Source: Mycolicibacterium parafortuitum (lineage in GTDB: Bacteria; Actinomycetota; Actinomycetes; Mycobacteriales; Mycobacteriaceae). Taken from it: a stretch of DNA of 64,000 nucleotides. Position 1 is the stretch's first letter, and each line of letters begins with the position of its first letter. This document shows, in pieces, positions 1-10,800 of this stretch. The stretch lies in the NCBI RefSeq assembly GCF_010725485.1, contig NZ_AP022598.1:4154001-4218000 (forward strand), written 5' to 3'. The position numbers and the translations under genes were made by a program. Under the pieces are notes generated by a model that was given only the letters and a program-made list of their open reading frames with translations, did not search any database and was not told where the DNA came from.

Positions 1-1
1 C

Positions 2-652
2 GTGGAACGCGAGATCGTCGAGATCGGCCGTCGTCATCTCGTCACCACCGGAGCCGCCGGGTTGTCGTTGCGGGCGATCGCGCGCGAACTCGGCGTGGTG
101 TCCTCGGCGGTCTACCGCTACGTGGCCAGTCGCGACGATCTGCTGACCCTGCTGCTCGTCGACGCCTATACCGAACTCGCCGACGCGGTCGAGGCTGCCA
201 GGGCCGGGGTGGCGGGGGACTGGCGGGCGGAACTGGGCGCGATGGCCCGCGCCGCGCGGTCGTGGGCGGTGCGGCAACCGGCGGGCTGGTCGCTGCTGTA
301 CGGCAGTCCCGTGCCCGGCTACCACGCACCGCGCGAGCGCACGGTCCTTCCCGGTACCCGGGTCGTGGCCGCGCTGTTCGCCGTCGTCGCCGACGGCGTC
401 GCCGCCGGTGACATCCCGGTCGGGAAAGATCAAGCACCACAACCGCTCTCGACAGATCTCGACGGGCTGCGGGCCGAGTTCGAGGTCGCTGTCGACGATG
501 CGACACTCGCGAAATGCCTGACGCTGTGGGCCGCGCTGATCGGCGCGATCAGCCTGGAGGTATTCGGCCAGTACGGCCCGGACACGTTCACCGACACCGC
601 GCAGGCGTTCGACGCCCAGATCGCGCTGCTGACCGAGATGCTGACCCGATAG
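2..652 (+). CDS. TetR-family transcriptional regulator (Rv1816-like), probably cut at the 5' end
   Basis: An N-terminal TetR helix-turn-helix is visible at residues 5-50 (LSLRAIARELGVVSSAVYRY, then the usual basic/acidic R-D-D-L-L ending), followed by an all-helical ligand-binding half of about 160 residues. It matches my memory of Mtb Rv1816 along its length, including the SPVPGYHAP stretch and the C-terminal LEVFGQYG. Rv1816 carries a short N-terminal extension before this point, so the true start is probably upstream of the window and the GTG at 2 may be internal. It lies just upstream of, and in line with, the operator at 658-673. Whether it binds there is unknown; that site looks like a KstR site rather than a self-operator. 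The ligand is unknown. Confidence 0.85.
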   Translation: MEREIVEIGRRHLVTTGAAGLSLRAIARELGVVSSAVYRYVASRDDLLTLLLVDAYTELADAVEAARAGVAGDWRAELGAMARAARSWAVRQPAGWSLLYGSPVPGYHAPRERTVLPGTRVVAALFAVVADGVAAGDIPVGKDQAPQPLSTDLDGLRAEFEVAVDDATLAKCLTLWAALIGAISLEVFGQYGPDTFTDTAQAFDAQIALLTEMLTR

Positions 653-657
653 CTGAA

Positions 658-673
658 CTAGAACACGTTCTAG
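658..673. promoter_or_regulatory. KstR-type operator
   Basis: The sequence CTAGAACACGTTCTAG is a perfect 7-base inverted repeat around AC. It fits the published mycobacterial KstR consensus TnnAACnnGTTnnA at every fixed position. KstR is the TetR-type repressor of the cholesterol catabolic regulon, released by early steroid acyl-CoA intermediates. The site sits 34 bases before the ATG of the VOC gene at 708, a place where a repressor would block the promoter of the VOC-flavoprotein pair. The match is seen directly; regulation by KstR is inferred. Confidence 0.8.
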
Positions 674-707
674 CTTGTCGGGCCCGGTGGCGATATTCTC
701 GTCAGCG

Positions 708-1202
708 ATGCATGACCAGACACCTGTCCAGGTCGCGTGGGTGACGCGCGACCTCGACGCCACCGAAGCCGCGCTGACGGCGTTGACGGGCGCCAAGACG
801 TGGGTGCGGATGCCCGGCGTCCACTTCGGCCCCCAGGCGTGTACCTACCGCGGCGGACCGGCCGACTTCGTCGCCGACATCTCGCTGAGCTACGCCGGCG
901 ACACCCAGCTCGAACTCATCGCCCCGGTCAGCGGCCCCAGCATCTACACCGAGTTCCTCGACCGAGCGGGCCCAGGCCTGCACCATGTGTGCCAGGCATT
1001 CCCGGACGTCGACGGGTTCGAGGCCGCCGTCGACGCCGCCGCACGAGCCGGCAGCCCGACGGTGATGGCGGGCACGATGCCCGGCGGCATGCGGTTCGCC
1101 TACGTGTCGGCCGAACACGCCGGCGTGCCGTACCTCGAGTACGCGTACCTGCCACCAGAGATCCACGCATTTTTCGACCACATCAAACAGGAGCAGAAGT
1201 GA
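708..1202 (+). CDS. VOC/glyoxalase-superfamily protein
   Basis: A 164-residue protein of the vicinal-oxygen-chelate fold, with paired beta-alpha-beta-beta-beta units beginning at VAWVTRDLD and at GLHHVCQAF. Such proteins are metal-dependent lyases, epimerases or dioxygenases, but the substrate cannot be read from the sequence. A TTG start at 675 in the same frame is possible. The ATG at 708 is preferred because the VOC fold begins right after it and because it leaves the KstR-type site at 658-673 in the 5' region. The stop overlaps the GTG of the next gene by four bases, so the two are translationally coupled. A steroid or isoprenoid degradation role is inferred only from the operator and the neighbouring flavoprotein. 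Confidence 0.75.
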   Translation: MHDQTPVQVAWVTRDLDATEAALTALTGAKTWVRMPGVHFGPQACTYRGGPADFVADISLSYAGDTQLELIAPVSGPSIYTEFLDRAGPGLHHVCQAFPDVDGFEAAVDAAARAGSPTVMAGTMPGGMRFAYVSAEHAGVPYLEYAYLPPEIHAFFDHIKQEQK

Positions 1203-2686
1203 CCTTGCAGCACATCCCGGACACGGTGAGCGTCGACGACGTCGAGTCCTGGTCCGAGGAGACCGACGTCCTGGTCATCGGGTTCGGTATCGCCGGCGGC
1301 AGCGCCGCGGTCAGCGCGGCCGCCGCCGGCGCGCGGGTGCTGGTGCTGGAGAAGGCCGCCGCAGCGGGCGGCACCACCGCGATGGCCGGTGGGCACTTCT
1401 ATCTCGGCGGGGGTACCGCGGTGCAGCAGGCCACCGGCCACGACGATTCGCCCGAGGAGATGTACAAGTACCTGGTCACGCAGTCGCGCAACCCCGAGCA
1501 CGACAAGATCCGGGCCTACTGCGAGGGCAGCGTCGAGCACTTCGATTGGCTTGAGGCACTGGGCTTTCAGTTCGAGCGCAGCTACTACCCGGGCAAGGTC
1601 GTCGTCCCGCCGGGCACCGAGGGCCTGTCCTACACCGGCAACGAGAAGGTGTGGCCGTTCTGCGAACAGGCCAAGCCGGCGCCGCGCGGCCACTCCGTGC
1701 CGGTGCCCGGCGAGCTCGGCGGTGCGGCGATGGTGATCGACCTGCTGGTCAAGCGCGCCGACGAACTCGGCGTGCAGATCCGCTACGAGACGGGCGCGAC
1801 GGCGCTGATCACCGACGCCGACGGCGCCGTCGTCGGGGTGCGCTGGAAGCGCTTCGCCGAAACCGGTGACATCAAGGCGACGTCGGTGATCATCGCCGCC
1901 GGCGGGTTCGCGATGAACCCCGAGATGGTCGCCGAGTACACCCCCGCGCTCGGACAGGAGCGCAAGACCAAGCACCACGGCAACGTCGCGCCGTACATCC
2001 TCGGCAATCCCAACGACGACGGTCTCGGCATCAAGCTCGGCGTATCCGCCGGCGGTGCCACCGACAACCTCGATCAGCTGTTCATCACCGCGGCCGCCTA
2101 TCCGCCCGAGATCCTGCTGACCGGCGTCATCGTGAACAAGGACGGCGAGCGGTTCGTCGCCGAGGACTCCTACCATTCGCGCACCTCGGCGTTCGTGCTC
2201 GAACAACCCGATCAGACGGCCTACCTGATCGTCGACGAAGACCACATGCAGATGCCCGAGATGCCGCTGATCAAATTCCTCGACGGCTACGAGACCATCG
2301 CAGAACTCGAGACCGAACTCGGCATCCCGGCGGGCCGGGTCGCCGCGACCCTGGAGCGCTACAACGCCAACGCCGCCGCCGGTGAGGACCCCGACTTCCA
2401 CAAGCAGCCGGAATACCTTGCGCCGCAAGATAAAGGCCCGTGGGCGGTGTTCGATCTGTCGCTCGGGCGCGCGATGTACTCCGGGTTCACCATGGGCGGC
2501 CTGACCGTGTCGATCGACGGCGAGGTGCTGCGTGAGGACCGCAGCGTGGTCCCGGGCCTCTACGCCGCGGGGGCCTGTGCATGCAACATCGCCCAGGACG
2601 GCAAGGGTTACGCGAGCGGCACTCAGCTCGGCGAAGGGTCGTTCTTCGGTAGGCGCGCGGGAGAGCACGCCGCGCGGCGGGCCTAG
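1199..2686 (+). CDS. FAD-dependent dehydrogenase of the KstD / fumarate reductase family (Rv1817-like)
   Basis: A 495-residue flavoprotein. An N-terminal Rossmann FAD site ([12 protein letters not shown], about residues 28-39) is followed by the glutamate that binds FAD ribose ([12 protein letters not shown]). The C-terminal FAD-closing segment around [15 protein letters not shown] resembles that of 3-ketosteroid-delta1-dehydrogenases. The GTG start at 1199 overlaps the preceding stop (GTGA). By position and length it corresponds to Mtb Rv1817, an uncharacterised flavoprotein. Together with the KstR-type site upstream, a role in oxidising a steroid-like or other cyclic ketone is plausible. 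The family also contains fumarate and succinate enzymes, so the substrate stays open. Its stop overlaps that of the convergent ABC transporter by four bases. Confidence 0.8.
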   Translation: MTLQHIPDTVSVDDVESWSEETDVLVIGFGIAGGSAAVSAAAAGARVLVLEKAAAAGGTTAMAGGHFYLGGGTAVQQATGHDDSPEEMYKYLVTQSRNPEHDKIRAYCEGSVEHFDWLEALGFQFERSYYPGKVVVPPGTEGLSYTGNEKVWPFCEQAKPAPRGHSVPVPGELGGAAMVIDLLVKRADELGVQIRYETGATALITDADGAVVGVRWKRFAETGDIKATSVIIAAGGFAMNPEMVAEYTPALGQERKTKHHGNVAPYILGNPNDDGLGIKLGVSAGGATDNLDQLFITAAAYPPEILLTGVIVNKDGERFVAEDSYHSRTSAFVLEQPDQTAYLIVDEDHMQMPEMPLIKFLDGYETIAELETELGIPAGRVAATLERYNANAAAGEDPDFHKQPEYLAPQDKGPWAVFDLSLGRAMYSGFTMGGLTVSIDGEVLREDRSVVPGLYAAGACACNIAQDGKGYASGTQLGEGSFFGRRAGEHAARRA

Positions 2687-4611
2687 CTGTCGGGCTCGTC
2701 GTCGGGTTCGGCGCCGACCTCGCCGAGATACCAGCGGCCGTTGCCGAGGAGCTGGAGCTCCTTGGTGTGGTGCTGCTCGACGGTGGTCCGGTGGCTGACG
2801 CTGACCAGGATGGTGTCCGGCAGCCGGTCGCGCACCAGCTGGTAGAGCGTCTGCTCGACGCCCTCGTCCAGCGCGGACGTCGACTCGTCCAGGAACACCG
2901 CCTTCGGCTTGGTCAGCAGCACCCGCGCGAACGCGATGCGCTGCTGCTCACCCGGCGAGAGCACCTTCGCCCAGTCCTGCACCTCGTTGAGCCGGTCGGT
3001 GCAGTTCGGCAGCGACACGTCGTCAAGGATGCGGCGCAGGTCGTCGTCGGACACCTCGTGGGCGTCGAGCGGGTACGCGACGACGGTGCGCAGGTCACCG
3101 AGCGGTACGTAGGGCAGCTGGGACAGGAACATCGTCTCGTTGGGTCCACCCGGCCGGCGCAGCGTTCCGGTGGTGAACGGCCACAGCTGTGCCAGGCTGC
3201 GCAGCAGCGAGGTCTTGCCCGCCCCCGACTTGCCGGTGATCACCAGCGCGTCGCCGGGCTCCAGCGCGAGGTCGAGGGTGTCGATCAGGCGCTTCGCGTC
3301 CGGGGTGCGGACCTCGACCTTGCGTAGTTCGACGGTGCCGGTGGGGGAGTCCTCGGTGTCCAGGGTGGCCAGCGCGCGGCCCTCCTCGTTGGCGATGACG
3401 AGCCCGTGCAGACGGATGATCGCCGCACGGTAGGCCGCGAAGTAGTCGTAGGCGTTACGGAAGAACGACAGCCCGGTCTGGATGCTGCCGAACGCCGACG
3501 CCGACTGCGTCATCGCACCCAGCGGCAGCTCGCCGCTGAAGAACCGCGGGAACTGCAGCAGATAGGGCGGCAGCACGATGATCTGGCTCATGGTCAGGTT
3601 CCAGCCGTTGAACCCGATGGTGCGGCCGATGTAGCGCTTGTAGTTCGCGACCACCGGTTCGAAGCGGTTCCGCAGCACAGCGCGCTCGGCCTTCTCGCCA
3701 CGGTAGAACGCGACGGCCTCGGCCGCGTCGCGCAGCCGCACCAGTGCGTAACGGAACGCAGCGTTGAACTTCTCGTTGTTGAACGACAATCCGATGATCG
3801 GGCGGCCGATCCAGAACGCGATGATCGTCGCCAACAACACGTAGACCAGCACCAAGAAGAACAGCGCCTTCGGGACCGCCACCTCCACGATCGGCAGCGT
3901 CAGCGTGCTCGACAGGTCCCACAGGATCGTCGCGAACGCGATCATCGACGTGATCGACGAGATGGCGCCGAACAGCAGGGTGCTCGCCGTGCCGTAGCTC
4001 GGGGTGTTGGTGAACGGGCCGACGCCGGTGGTGAACACGTCGATGTCGGCCTGGATGCGCTGATCGGGGTTGTCGATGGTGTCGTCGATGAACCGGGACC
4101 GGTAGTAGGCCTTGCCGTCGAGCCAGTCACCGGTGAGCTCGTCGGTCAGCCACGCGCGCCACGCGAGCATGAACCGCTGCGCCAGGAACAGGTCCAGCAT
4201 CAACCGCGACACGTGGATCGTCGCCAGGATCGCGAAGATCAGCATCGACATGTAGAAGCCGTCGCGACCGGAGTTCCTGATCTCGTCGCTGCCGGCCTGG
4301 ATGCCACCGGCGACCACCTGGAAGCTGGTCATCATGTCGTTGCCCTGATAGCTCAGCAACACGTCCAGCCGGACGCCCGCGACCACCGACAGCAGCAGTG
4401 CCCCGAGCCAGATCCAGACCTTGATGCTGTGCGCACCGGTGTAATAGCCCCCGGTGATCCGCCAGAACTGGCGCCCCCACACGGTGAACCGGCCGATCAG
4501 GGTCAAGATGACCAGGGTCGCCGCCGCCGCGATCACCCAGGCCTTGGCGATCCACCACAGCGAAGTCCACAGCTCGCTGCCCCAATCCAGCGTCGGGGTG
4601 AACGTTTCCAT
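2683..4611 (-). CDS. BacA/SbmA-like ABC transporter, fused permease-ATPase, copy 1 (Rv1819c family)
   Basis: About 642 residues: an N-terminal membrane domain of the SbmA/BacA type (ABC_membrane_2, ABCD-like) with several hydrophobic helices, then a nucleotide-binding domain. The Walker A is [16 protein letters not shown], the signature [16 protein letters not shown], the Walker [16 protein letters not shown]. Mtb Rv1819c, the single Mtb homologue, is about 639 residues and imports cobalamin and hydrophilic peptides such as bleomycin. The ATG at 4611 is chosen because family homology begins there ([10 protein letters not shown]); an in-frame start at 4632 adds seven residues. It lies 45 bases downstream of a second copy in the same orientation, most likely one operon. 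The two copies could differ in substrate. Confidence 0.85.
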   Translation of the reverse strand: METFTPTLDWGSELWTSLWWIAKAWVIAAAATLVILTLIGRFTVWGRQFWRITGGYYTGAHSIKVWIWLGALLLSVVAGVRLDVLLSYQGNDMMTSFQVVAGGIQAGSDEIRNSGRDGFYMSMLIFAILATIHVSRLMLDLFLAQRFMLAWRAWLTDELTGDWLDGKAYYRSRFIDDTIDNPDQRIQADIDVFTTGVGPFTNTPSYGTASTLLFGAISSITSMIAFATILWDLSSTLTLPIVEVAVPKALFFLVLVYVLLATIIAFWIGRPIIGLSFNNEKFNAAFRYALVRLRDAAEAVAFYRGEKAERAVLRNRFEPVVANYKRYIGRTIGFNGWNLTMSQIIVLPPYLLQFPRFFSGELPLGAMTQSASAFGSIQTGLSFFRNAYDYFAAYRAAIIRLHGLVIANEEGRALATLDTEDSPTGTVELRKVEVRTPDAKRLIDTLDLALEPGDALVITGKSGAGKTSLLRSLAQLWPFTTGTLRRPGGPNETMFLSQLPYVPLGDLRTVVAYPLDAHEVSDDDLRRILDDVSLPNCTDRLNEVQDWAKVLSPGEQQRIAFARVLLTKPKAVFLDESTSALDEGVEQTLYQLVRDRLPDTILVSVSHRTTVEQHHTKELQLLGNGRWYLGEVGAEPDDEPDS

Positions 4612-4656
4612 GCGGGCAACGTACCGCGACAACCTGGCGGCGGCGTGTTGGCGTGG

Positions 4657-6555
4657 CTAGGCAGGCGCTTCGAGTCGCTCCAGCCGCCACTGGCCGTCGC
4701 CGGTCAGCTCCAGCCTGCTGGTGTGGAACGGCTGCACCGACGACCGGTGGCTGACGCTGACCACGATGGTGTCCGGGAGTTCGGTGCGCAGCCGGTCGTA
4801 GAGCATCTGCTCGAGCCCTTCGTCCATCGCCGACGTCGACTCGTCGAGGAACACCGTCCGCGGTCTGGTCAGCAGCACCCGGGCGAACGCGATCCGCTGC
4901 TGTTCACCGACCGAGAGCATCTTCGCCCAGTCCTGGTCGTCGTTGAGCCGGATGGCCAGCTGCGACAGCGCGACGTCGATCAGCGCCCGCTGGATCTGTG
5001 CGTCGTCGTAGGTGCCCGCCGGCGCGGGGTAGCTCACCACGGTTCGCAGGTCCCCGACCGGGAAGTACGGCAGCTGCGGGACGAACATCGCGCCGTCGCG
5101 CCCGTCGGGCAGGCAGACCCGTCCCGACGCGTACGGCCACATCCCCGCCAGGCTCTGCATCAACACCGTCTTGCCGATCCCCGAGGCGCCTGTGATCACC
5201 AGGCCCTCACCGGTTTCCAGACGCAGATCCAGCCCGCGCAGCAGCGCCGATCCGTCGGGCCGGCGTACCTCGACCCCGACCAGGTCGAGCGCGCCGCCGG
5301 GGGACCGCTCGGCGGCGATCGCGGTGAACGCCCCCGCCCTGGTGTTCTGTTCGGCCAGCCCGTCGAGCCGGATGATCGCCGCCCGGTAGCTCGCGAACTG
5401 GTCGTAGGCATTGCGGAAGAACGACAGCGAGTCGTGGATCGCGCCGAACGCGTTCGACGACTGCCACACGTCACCGAACGTGATCCGCTGCGCGAACAGA
5501 CCCTGCGCCTGCACCAGCCACGGCAGCGGGTTGATGGTCTGGCTGACCGACACGTTCCAGCCGAAGTACAGCAGCATCCGGTGCAGCCAGCGCCGGTAGT
5601 TGGCCATCACCGAATCCAGCCGGTTCTTGAGCACCGACCCCTCGGCCGGCTCACCGCGGTACAGACCGATCGCCGCGCCCGCGTCGCGCACCCGCACCAG
5701 CACGTAGCGGAACCCGGCGTTGCGCAGTTCGTTGAGATAGCTGAGCCGGATCAGCGGCCTGCCGATCACGAACGCGACGATCGTGGCGACCAGCACGTAG
5801 ACCACCACGATCCAGAACAGCGCCCGCGGCAGCGTCAGCCCGCCGATCGTGACCGGCTCCGAGAGCCGCCACAGGATCGGGCCGAACGCCAGCACCGACA
5901 GCACCGCCTCGACCGCACCGAACAGCAGCGTGTTGCCCGAGTTGTAGATCGGGTTGTTCGGCGTCCCGCCCACGCCGGTGGTGAACACGTCGACGTCCTG
6001 CTGGATCCGCTGATCCGGGTTGTCGATCGGCCGGCCCGAGAACTGGGCGCGGTAGTAGGACAGATCTCCGAGCCAGTCGTCGATGAACCGGCGGCTCAGC
6101 CACACCCGCCAGCGCATCACGAAGCGCTGCGTCAGGTACATGTCCAGCATCAGCCGCGCCACGAAAAAGACCGCGAGCACCGCGAACACCCGCATCGAGG
6201 CCCAGAAGCCCGCCACGCCGCTGGACATCCCGCCCTGGAAGGCCACCTGCAACGACGTGAACAGATCGTTGACGTAATAGGTCAGCAGCACGTTGATGCG
6301 CACCGACAGGATCACCGACAACAGCAGCAGCGCGAGCATCACCCACACGACCAGGCTCTGCCTGCCGCGGAAGTAGCCGCCGGTGACCCGCCAGAACTGG
6401 CGGCCCCATTCGGTGAAGCGGGCCAGCGCGACCAGCACCAGCATCAGGCACAACGCCGTCAGGGCGAACGTCGTCGCCGCCCACTGTGCGGAGTTGAGAA
6501 ACTCGCGACCCCAGTCGAGGGTCGGCTGGAACGTCTGGCTTTCGACCGTGTCCAC
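4657..6555 (-). CDS. BacA/SbmA-like ABC transporter, fused permease-ATPase, copy 2 (Rv1819c family)
   Basis: 632 residues with the same architecture as the neighbouring copy. Matching landmarks are [10 protein letters not shown] at the N-terminus, [20 protein letters not shown] in the membrane domain, Walker [17 protein letters not shown], signature [16 protein letters not shown] and Walker [15 protein letters not shown]. Both copies keep the ATPase residues, so neither looks dead. The start is GTG at 6555. It is the promoter-proximal gene of the pair and is divergent from secA2, with 74 bases between them. Either copy could be the functional Rv1819c equivalent (cobalamin and hydrophilic solute import); I cannot tell which. 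Confidence 0.85.
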   Translation of the reverse strand: MDTVESQTFQPTLDWGREFLNSAQWAATTFALTALCLMLVLVALARFTEWGRQFWRVTGGYFRGRQSLVVWVMLALLLLSVILSVRINVLLTYYVNDLFTSLQVAFQGGMSSGVAGFWASMRVFAVLAVFFVARLMLDMYLTQRFVMRWRVWLSRRFIDDWLGDLSYYRAQFSGRPIDNPDQRIQQDVDVFTTGVGGTPNNPIYNSGNTLLFGAVEAVLSVLAFGPILWRLSEPVTIGGLTLPRALFWIVVVYVLVATIVAFVIGRPLIRLSYLNELRNAGFRYVLVRVRDAGAAIGLYRGEPAEGSVLKNRLDSVMANYRRWLHRMLLYFGWNVSVSQTINPLPWLVQAQGLFAQRITFGDVWQSSNAFGAIHDSLSFFRNAYDQFASYRAAIIRLDGLAEQNTRAGAFTAIAAERSPGGALDLVGVEVRRPDGSALLRGLDLRLETGEGLVITGASGIGKTVLMQSLAGMWPYASGRVCLPDGRDGAMFVPQLPYFPVGDLRTVVSYPAPAGTYDDAQIQRALIDVALSQLAIRLNDDQDWAKMLSVGEQQRIAFARVLLTRPRTVFLDESTSAMDEGLEQMLYDRLRTELPDTIVVSVSHRSSVQPFHTSRLELTGDGQWRLERLEAPA

Positions 6556-6629
6556 AGCCGGGCGACCTCCCCTCCGCGCACGATCCGGCCTGCGGCGAAG
6601 CTACCGCACCGGCCGCGTACGGTGATCGT

Positions 6630-8981
6630 GTGGCTCGAACCTCTGCAAAGACACCCAAGACCGGGCGCCTGTCCGGGCGGTTCTGGAAGCTGCTCGGCGC
6701 CAGCACCGACAAGGACCAGTCGCGCTCGATGGAGCTTGTCACCGCATCGGCCGACTTCGGCTCCAAGGCAAGCGACCTCGACGACGAACAGTTGAGCAAA
6801 GCCGCGAAGCTCCTCGAGCTCGCCGACCTCGCCGACTCGTCCGACATCCCGCAGTTCCTGGCTATCGCGCGCGAGGCGGCCAAACGAGCGACCGGTCTCG
6901 CCCCGTTCGACGTGCAGTTGCTCGGCGCGCTGCGGATGCTGGCCGGCGATGTCGTCGAGATGGCCACCGGTGAGGGCAAGACGCTCTCGGGCGCGATCGC
7001 GGCCGCGGGCTACGCGCTGGCCGGCCGGCACGTACACGTCATCACCATCAACGACTACCTGGCCCGCCGCGACGCGGAGTGGATGGGTCCGCTGATCGAG
7101 GCGATGGGTCTGACCGTCGGCTGGATCACCGCCGACTCCACCGCGGCCGAGCGCCGCGCCGCCTACCAGTGCGACGTGACGTACGCGTCGGTCAACGAGA
7201 TCGGCTTCGACGTGCTGCGCGATCAGCTGGTCACCGACGTCGAGGACCTGGTGTCGCCGAACCCGGACGTCGCGCTGATCGACGAGGCCGACTCGGTGCT
7301 CGTCGACGAGGCGCTGGTCCCGCTGGTGCTGGCGGGCACCAGCCACCGCGAAACCCCGCGGCTGGAGCTGATCCGGCTGGTCGGCGAGCTCAATGCGGAG
7401 ACCGACTTCGATACCGACAACGACAGCCGCAACGTGCACCTGACCGAAGCGGGCGCCCGCAAGGTCGAGGCCGCGCTCGGCGGCATCGACCTGTACTCCG
7501 AAGAGCACGTCGCGACCACGCTGACCGAGATCAACGTCGCCCTGCACGCGCACGTGCTGCTGCAGCGCGACGTGCACTACATCGTCCGCGACGACGCGGT
7601 GCACCTGATCAACTCCTCCCGCGGCCGCATCGCCACACTGCAGCGCTGGCCCGACGGCCTGCAGGCCGCCGTCGAGGCCAAGGAGGGCATCGAGACCACC
7701 GAGACCGGCGAGGTGCTCGACACCATCACCGTGCAGGCGTTGATCAACCGCTACCCGCGGGTGTGCGGGATGACCGGCACCGCGCTGGCCGCCGGCGAGC
7801 AGCTGCGCCAGTTCTACAAGCTCGGCGTGTCGCCGATCCCGCCGAACAAGCCGAACATCCGCAAGGACGAGACCGACCGCGTCTACGTGACCGCCGCCGC
7901 GAAGAACGACGCGATCCTGGAGCACATCATCGAGGTGCACAAGACCGGTCAGCCGGTGCTCGTCGGCACCCGCGACGTCGCCGAATCCGAGGAGATCCAC
8001 GAGCGGCTGGTCAAACGCGGCGTCCCGGCGGTGGTGCTGAACGCGAAGAACGACGCCGAGGAGGCGACCGTGATCGCCGAGGCGGGCAAGCTCGGCTCGG
8101 TGACGGTGTCGACCCAGATGGCCGGCCGCGGCACCGACATCCGGCTGGGCGGCTCGGAGGTCAGCGACGATGCCGCTGAGAAAGAGCAGGTCGCCGAACT
8201 CGGCGGCTTGCACGTGATCGGCACCGGGCGGCACAACACCGAGCGGCTGGACAACCAGCTGCGTGGCCGCGCCGGCCGCCAGGGCGATCCGGGCAGCTCG
8301 GTGTTCTTCTCCAGCTGGGAGGACGACGTCGTCGTCGCCCACCTCGAGGACGACAAGCTGCCGCTGGACTGCGACGAGGACGGCCGCGTGCTCAGCCCGA
8401 AGGCGGCGTCGCTGCTCGAACACGCCCAGCGCGTCGCCGAGGGCCGGCTGCTCGACGTGCACGCCAACACCTGGCGCTACAACCAGCTGATCGCCCAGCA
8501 GCGCGCGATCCTGGTCGAGCGCCGGGACAAGCTGCTGCGCACCGACACCGCGCGCGAGGAACTCGCCGAGCGCTGCCCGGACCGCTACGCCGAGGTCAGT
8601 GAGCGGCTCGGGGAGGACGCGGAGCAGAGGCTGGAGAAGATCTGCCGGCTGATCATGCTGTACCACCTCGACCGGGCCTGGGCCGATCATCTCGCGTTCC
8701 TGTCCGACATCCGCGAGAGCATCCACCTGCGGGCGCTGGGTCGGCAGAACCCGCTCGACGAGTTCCACCGGATGGCGGTCGACGCGTTCGCGTCGTTGGC
8801 CGCCGACGCCATCGAGGCCGCGCAGCAGACGTTCGAGACCGCGCCGTCGATCGAGGACGAGCCGGGTGTCGACCTGTCCAAGCTGGCCCGCCCGACGTCG
8901 ACCTGGACGTACATGGTGCACGACAACCCGCTGTCGGACGACAGCTTGTCCGCACTGAGCCTGCCCGGGGTGTTCCGCTAG
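6630..8981 (+). CDS. secA2: Accessory preprotein translocase ATPase SecA2
   Basis: 783 residues, close to the mycobacterial SecA2 length and shorter than housekeeping SecA1 because the zinc-binding C-terminal tail is absent. Walker A is [10 protein letters not shown] (residues 111-120), the DEAD-like box [13 protein letters not shown], and helicase motif VI is [15 protein letters not shown]. SecA2 works with SecYEG to export a small set of proteins, in Mtb including phagosome-maturation effectors. The start is GTG at 6630, giving an N-terminus rich in basic and Ser/Thr residues. It is followed by pgsA2 after 9 bases, as in Mtb, supporting the secA2-pgsA2 assignment. Confidence 0.95.
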   Translation: MARTSAKTPKTGRLSGRFWKLLGASTDKDQSRSMELVTASADFGSKASDLDDEQLSKAAKLLELADLADSSDIPQFLAIAREAAKRATGLAPFDVQLLGALRMLAGDVVEMATGEGKTLSGAIAAAGYALAGRHVHVITINDYLARRDAEWMGPLIEAMGLTVGWITADSTAAERRAAYQCDVTYASVNEIGFDVLRDQLVTDVEDLVSPNPDVALIDEADSVLVDEALVPLVLAGTSHRETPRLELIRLVGELNAETDFDTDNDSRNVHLTEAGARKVEAALGGIDLYSEEHVATTLTEINVALHAHVLLQRDVHYIVRDDAVHLINSSRGRIATLQRWPDGLQAAVEAKEGIETTETGEVLDTITVQALINRYPRVCGMTGTALAAGEQLRQFYKLGVSPIPPNKPNIRKDETDRVYVTAAAKNDAILEHIIEVHKTGQPVLVGTRDVAESEEIHERLVKRGVPAVVLNAKNDAEEATVIAEAGKLGSVTVSTQMAGRGTDIRLGGSEVSDDAAEKEQVAELGGLHVIGTGRHNTERLDNQLRGRAGRQGDPGSSVFFSSWEDDVVVAHLEDDKLPLDCDEDGRVLSPKAASLLEHAQRVAEGRLLDVHANTWRYNQLIAQQRAILVERRDKLLRTDTAREELAERCPDRYAEVSERLGEDAEQRLEKICRLIMLYHLDRAWADHLAFLSDIRESIHLRALGRQNPLDEFHRMAVDAFASLAADAIEAAQQTFETAPSIEDEPGVDLSKLARPTSTWTYMVHDNPLSDDSLSALSLPGVFR

Positions 8982-8990
8982 GTTTGGCGC

Positions 8991-9566
8991 ATGCCACGCG
9001 ACCGTGTGCTGACCGTGCCCAACGCGCTGTCGGCGATCCGGCTCGTACTGGTTCCCGTCTTCCTGTACCTGCTGCTGGTCGCCGACGCGACCGGGTGGGC
9101 CGTCGCGGTGCTGATGTTCAGCGGCGCGTCCGACTGGGCCGACGGCAAGATCGCCCGGCTGTTCGCGAACCAGTCGTCGCGGCTGGGGGAGCTGCTCGAC
9201 CCCGCCGTCGACCGCATCTACATGGTCACCGTGCCGATCAGCATGGCGCTGGCAGGCATCATCGGGTGGTGGGTGGTGATCCTGCTGCTCGCCCGTGACG
9301 GTGTGCTGGCCGCGACGCTGCCGTTGCTGCGCAGCCGCGGCCTGGCCGCGCTTCCGGTCACCTACATCGGCAAGGCCGCGACGTTCGCGCTGATGTCCGG
9401 CCTGCCGCTGGTGCTGCTCGGGCAGTTCGACGGTCAGTGGGCTCGGGTGGTGCTCGCGATCGGCTGGGGTTTCCTGATCTGGGGCATGGCGATGTACCTG
9501 TGGTCCGGGGTCCTGTACCTGGTGCAGGTCGCCATGGTGATGCGGAAGCTGCCGAGCCGGTCATGA
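8991..9566 (+). CDS. pgsA2: CDP-alcohol phosphatidyltransferase PgsA2
   Basis: 191 residues with several hydrophobic helices. The catalytic CDP-alcohol phosphotransferase motif DGx2ARx9Gx3Dx3D is complete: DGKIAR, then G, then the two aspartates in LLDPAVDR (roughly residues 60-83). Enzymes of this family transfer a phosphatidyl group from CDP-diacylglycerol to an alcohol in the membrane. The true acceptor of PgsA2 (Rv1822 in Mtb, annotated as phosphatidylglycerophosphate synthase-like) is uncertain because mycobacteria carry several paralogues. It is coupled to the next gene by ATGA overlap and belongs to the secA2 operon. Confidence 0.88.
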   Translation: MPRDRVLTVPNALSAIRLVLVPVFLYLLLVADATGWAVAVLMFSGASDWADGKIARLFANQSSRLGELLDPAVDRIYMVTVPISMALAGIIGWWVVILLLARDGVLAATLPLLRSRGLAALPVTYIGKAATFALMSGLPLVLLGQFDGQWARVVLAIGWGFLIWGMAMYLWSGVLYLVQVAMVMRKLPSRS

Positions 9567-10450
9567 GCACACTGGGCGGATACGACTCCTCGGTCGGGCG
9601 CGCGGCGCACCAGGTCGATGCGCCGACCCGGATTCCGGTGCCCTCGCTGCTGCGCTCGCTGCTGACCGACCATCTCGATCCCGGGTACGCGGCGGCCGCA
9701 CAGGCGGGCAAGCGCAGCCGCGCGTCGTCGGTGCTGTGGCAGGTGCTCGCCGCGGTCGTGGTCGCGACGGTGTTCGCGCTGGCGTGGGCGCAGGCCCGCG
9801 ACACCGCGCCCGGCGTCCGCGAATCGCAGCGGGTGCTGGCCGCCAGCGTGCACGCGGCCCAAGCCGAGACCGACGAGGCCGCCGCGCAGCGGGCCACGCT
9901 GTCGGCCGAGGTCGACTCCGCGCGGCGCAGCCGACTCGCCGGCGACACCGAGGGCAGGCAGTTGCTGGCCCAACTGGACGACGCGAACTACGCGGCCGCC
10001 GCCACACCCGTCATCGGCCCCGGCCTGACCGTCACCGTCACCGATCCGGGGATGACGCGGGATCTGACCGATGTGTCCAAGCAGCGCGTCGAAGGCAGCA
10101 GACAGGTGATCCTGGACCGCGACCTGCAGCTCGTCGTCAACGCGCTGTGGGCGGGCGGCGCCGAGGCCATCTCGGTCGGCGGTGTGCGGATCGGCCCGAA
10201 CGTGACGATCCGGCAGGCCGGCGGCGGGATCCTGGTCGACAACCAGCCGGTATCGAGCCCGTATGTCATCCTCGCGGTGGGCCCGCCGAACTCCATGGCC
10301 GACGACTTCAACCGCAGTGCCGGGCTGCAGCGGCTGCGGCTGCTGGAGACGTCCTACGGTGTGGGCGTCAATGTCTCCTCCGGCGACGGCCTGGTGCTTC
10401 CCGCCGGATCCGTCCGAGAAATCAACTTCGCCAGACAGATTGGGCCCTAG
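9563..10450 (+). CDS. DUF881 membrane-anchored protein (Rv1823-like)
   Basis: 295 residues: a 60-70 residue cytoplasmic N-terminus, one transmembrane helix ([15 protein letters not shown]), a coiled-coil-like stretch rich in Ala/Glu/Arg (residues 90-135), then the DUF881 globular domain ([15 protein letters not shown] to the C-terminus). DUF881 proteins occur in pairs around a small basic protein in actinobacteria and firmicutes, often near division genes. Their biochemical role is not established; an envelope or division function is inferred by others from location. The ATG at 9563 overlaps the pgsA2 stop. The longer frame that starts upstream runs inside pgsA2 and is not used. Confidence 0.85.
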   Translation: MSTLGGYDSSVGRAAHQVDAPTRIPVPSLLRSLLTDHLDPGYAAAAQAGKRSRASSVLWQVLAAVVVATVFALAWAQARDTAPGVRESQRVLAASVHAAQAETDEAAAQRATLSAEVDSARRSRLAGDTEGRQLLAQLDDANYAAAATPVIGPGLTVTVTDPGMTRDLTDVSKQRVEGSRQVILDRDLQLVVNALWAGGAEAISVGGVRIGPNVTIRQAGGGILVDNQPVSSPYVILAVGPPNSMADDFNRSAGLQRLRLLETSYGVGVNVSSGDGLVLPAGSVREINFARQIGP

Positions 10451-10466
10451 TGATCGGCACGAGCTC

Positions 10467-10799
10467 TTGATCGGAATCGTCGCGCTCGCCATCGGCATCG
10501 TGATCGGGGTGGTGTTCCATCCCGACGTACCCGAGTTCGTCCAGCCCTACCTGCCGATCGCGGTCGTCGCGGCGCTCGACGCGGTCTTCGGCGGGTTGCG
10601 GGCATATCTGGAGGACATCTTCGACTCCAAGGTGTTCGTGGTGTCGTTCGTGTTCAACGTCCTGGTCGCCGCGCTGATCGTGTACGTCGGCGACCAGCTC
10701 GGGGTGGGCACCCAGCTGTCGACGGCGATCATCGTGGTGCTCGGCATCCGCATCTTCGGCAACGCCGCCGCGCTGCGCCGCAGGTTGTTCGGAGCCTGA
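10467..10799 (+). CDS. Small basic protein (DUF1290/SBP family, Rv1824-like)
   Basis: About 110 residues with three to four hydrophobic helices (GIVALAIGIVIGVVFH; YLPIAVVAALDAVFGGLRA; VFNVLVAALIVYVGDQLG), matching the conserved small basic membrane protein family found between two DUF881 genes. No catalytic motif is visible. A TTG at 10467 is the first usable start after the preceding stop at 10450. The frame remains open further back into the previous gene, but that part does not look like the family. The start is therefore the least certain in this operon. Confidence 0.75.
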   Translation: MIGIVALAIGIVIGVVFHPDVPEFVQPYLPIAVVAALDAVFGGLRAYLEDIFDSKVFVVSFVFNVLVAALIVYVGDQLGVGTQLSTAIIVVLGIRIFGNAAALRRRLFGA

Positions 10800-10800
10800 C

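Noticed and set aside
3406..6795. Open frame of 1129 codons on the plus strand
   Set aside because: Antisense to the two ABC transporter genes; composition is Arg/Gln/Pro-rich, typical of a GC-codon shadow, with no family resemblance.
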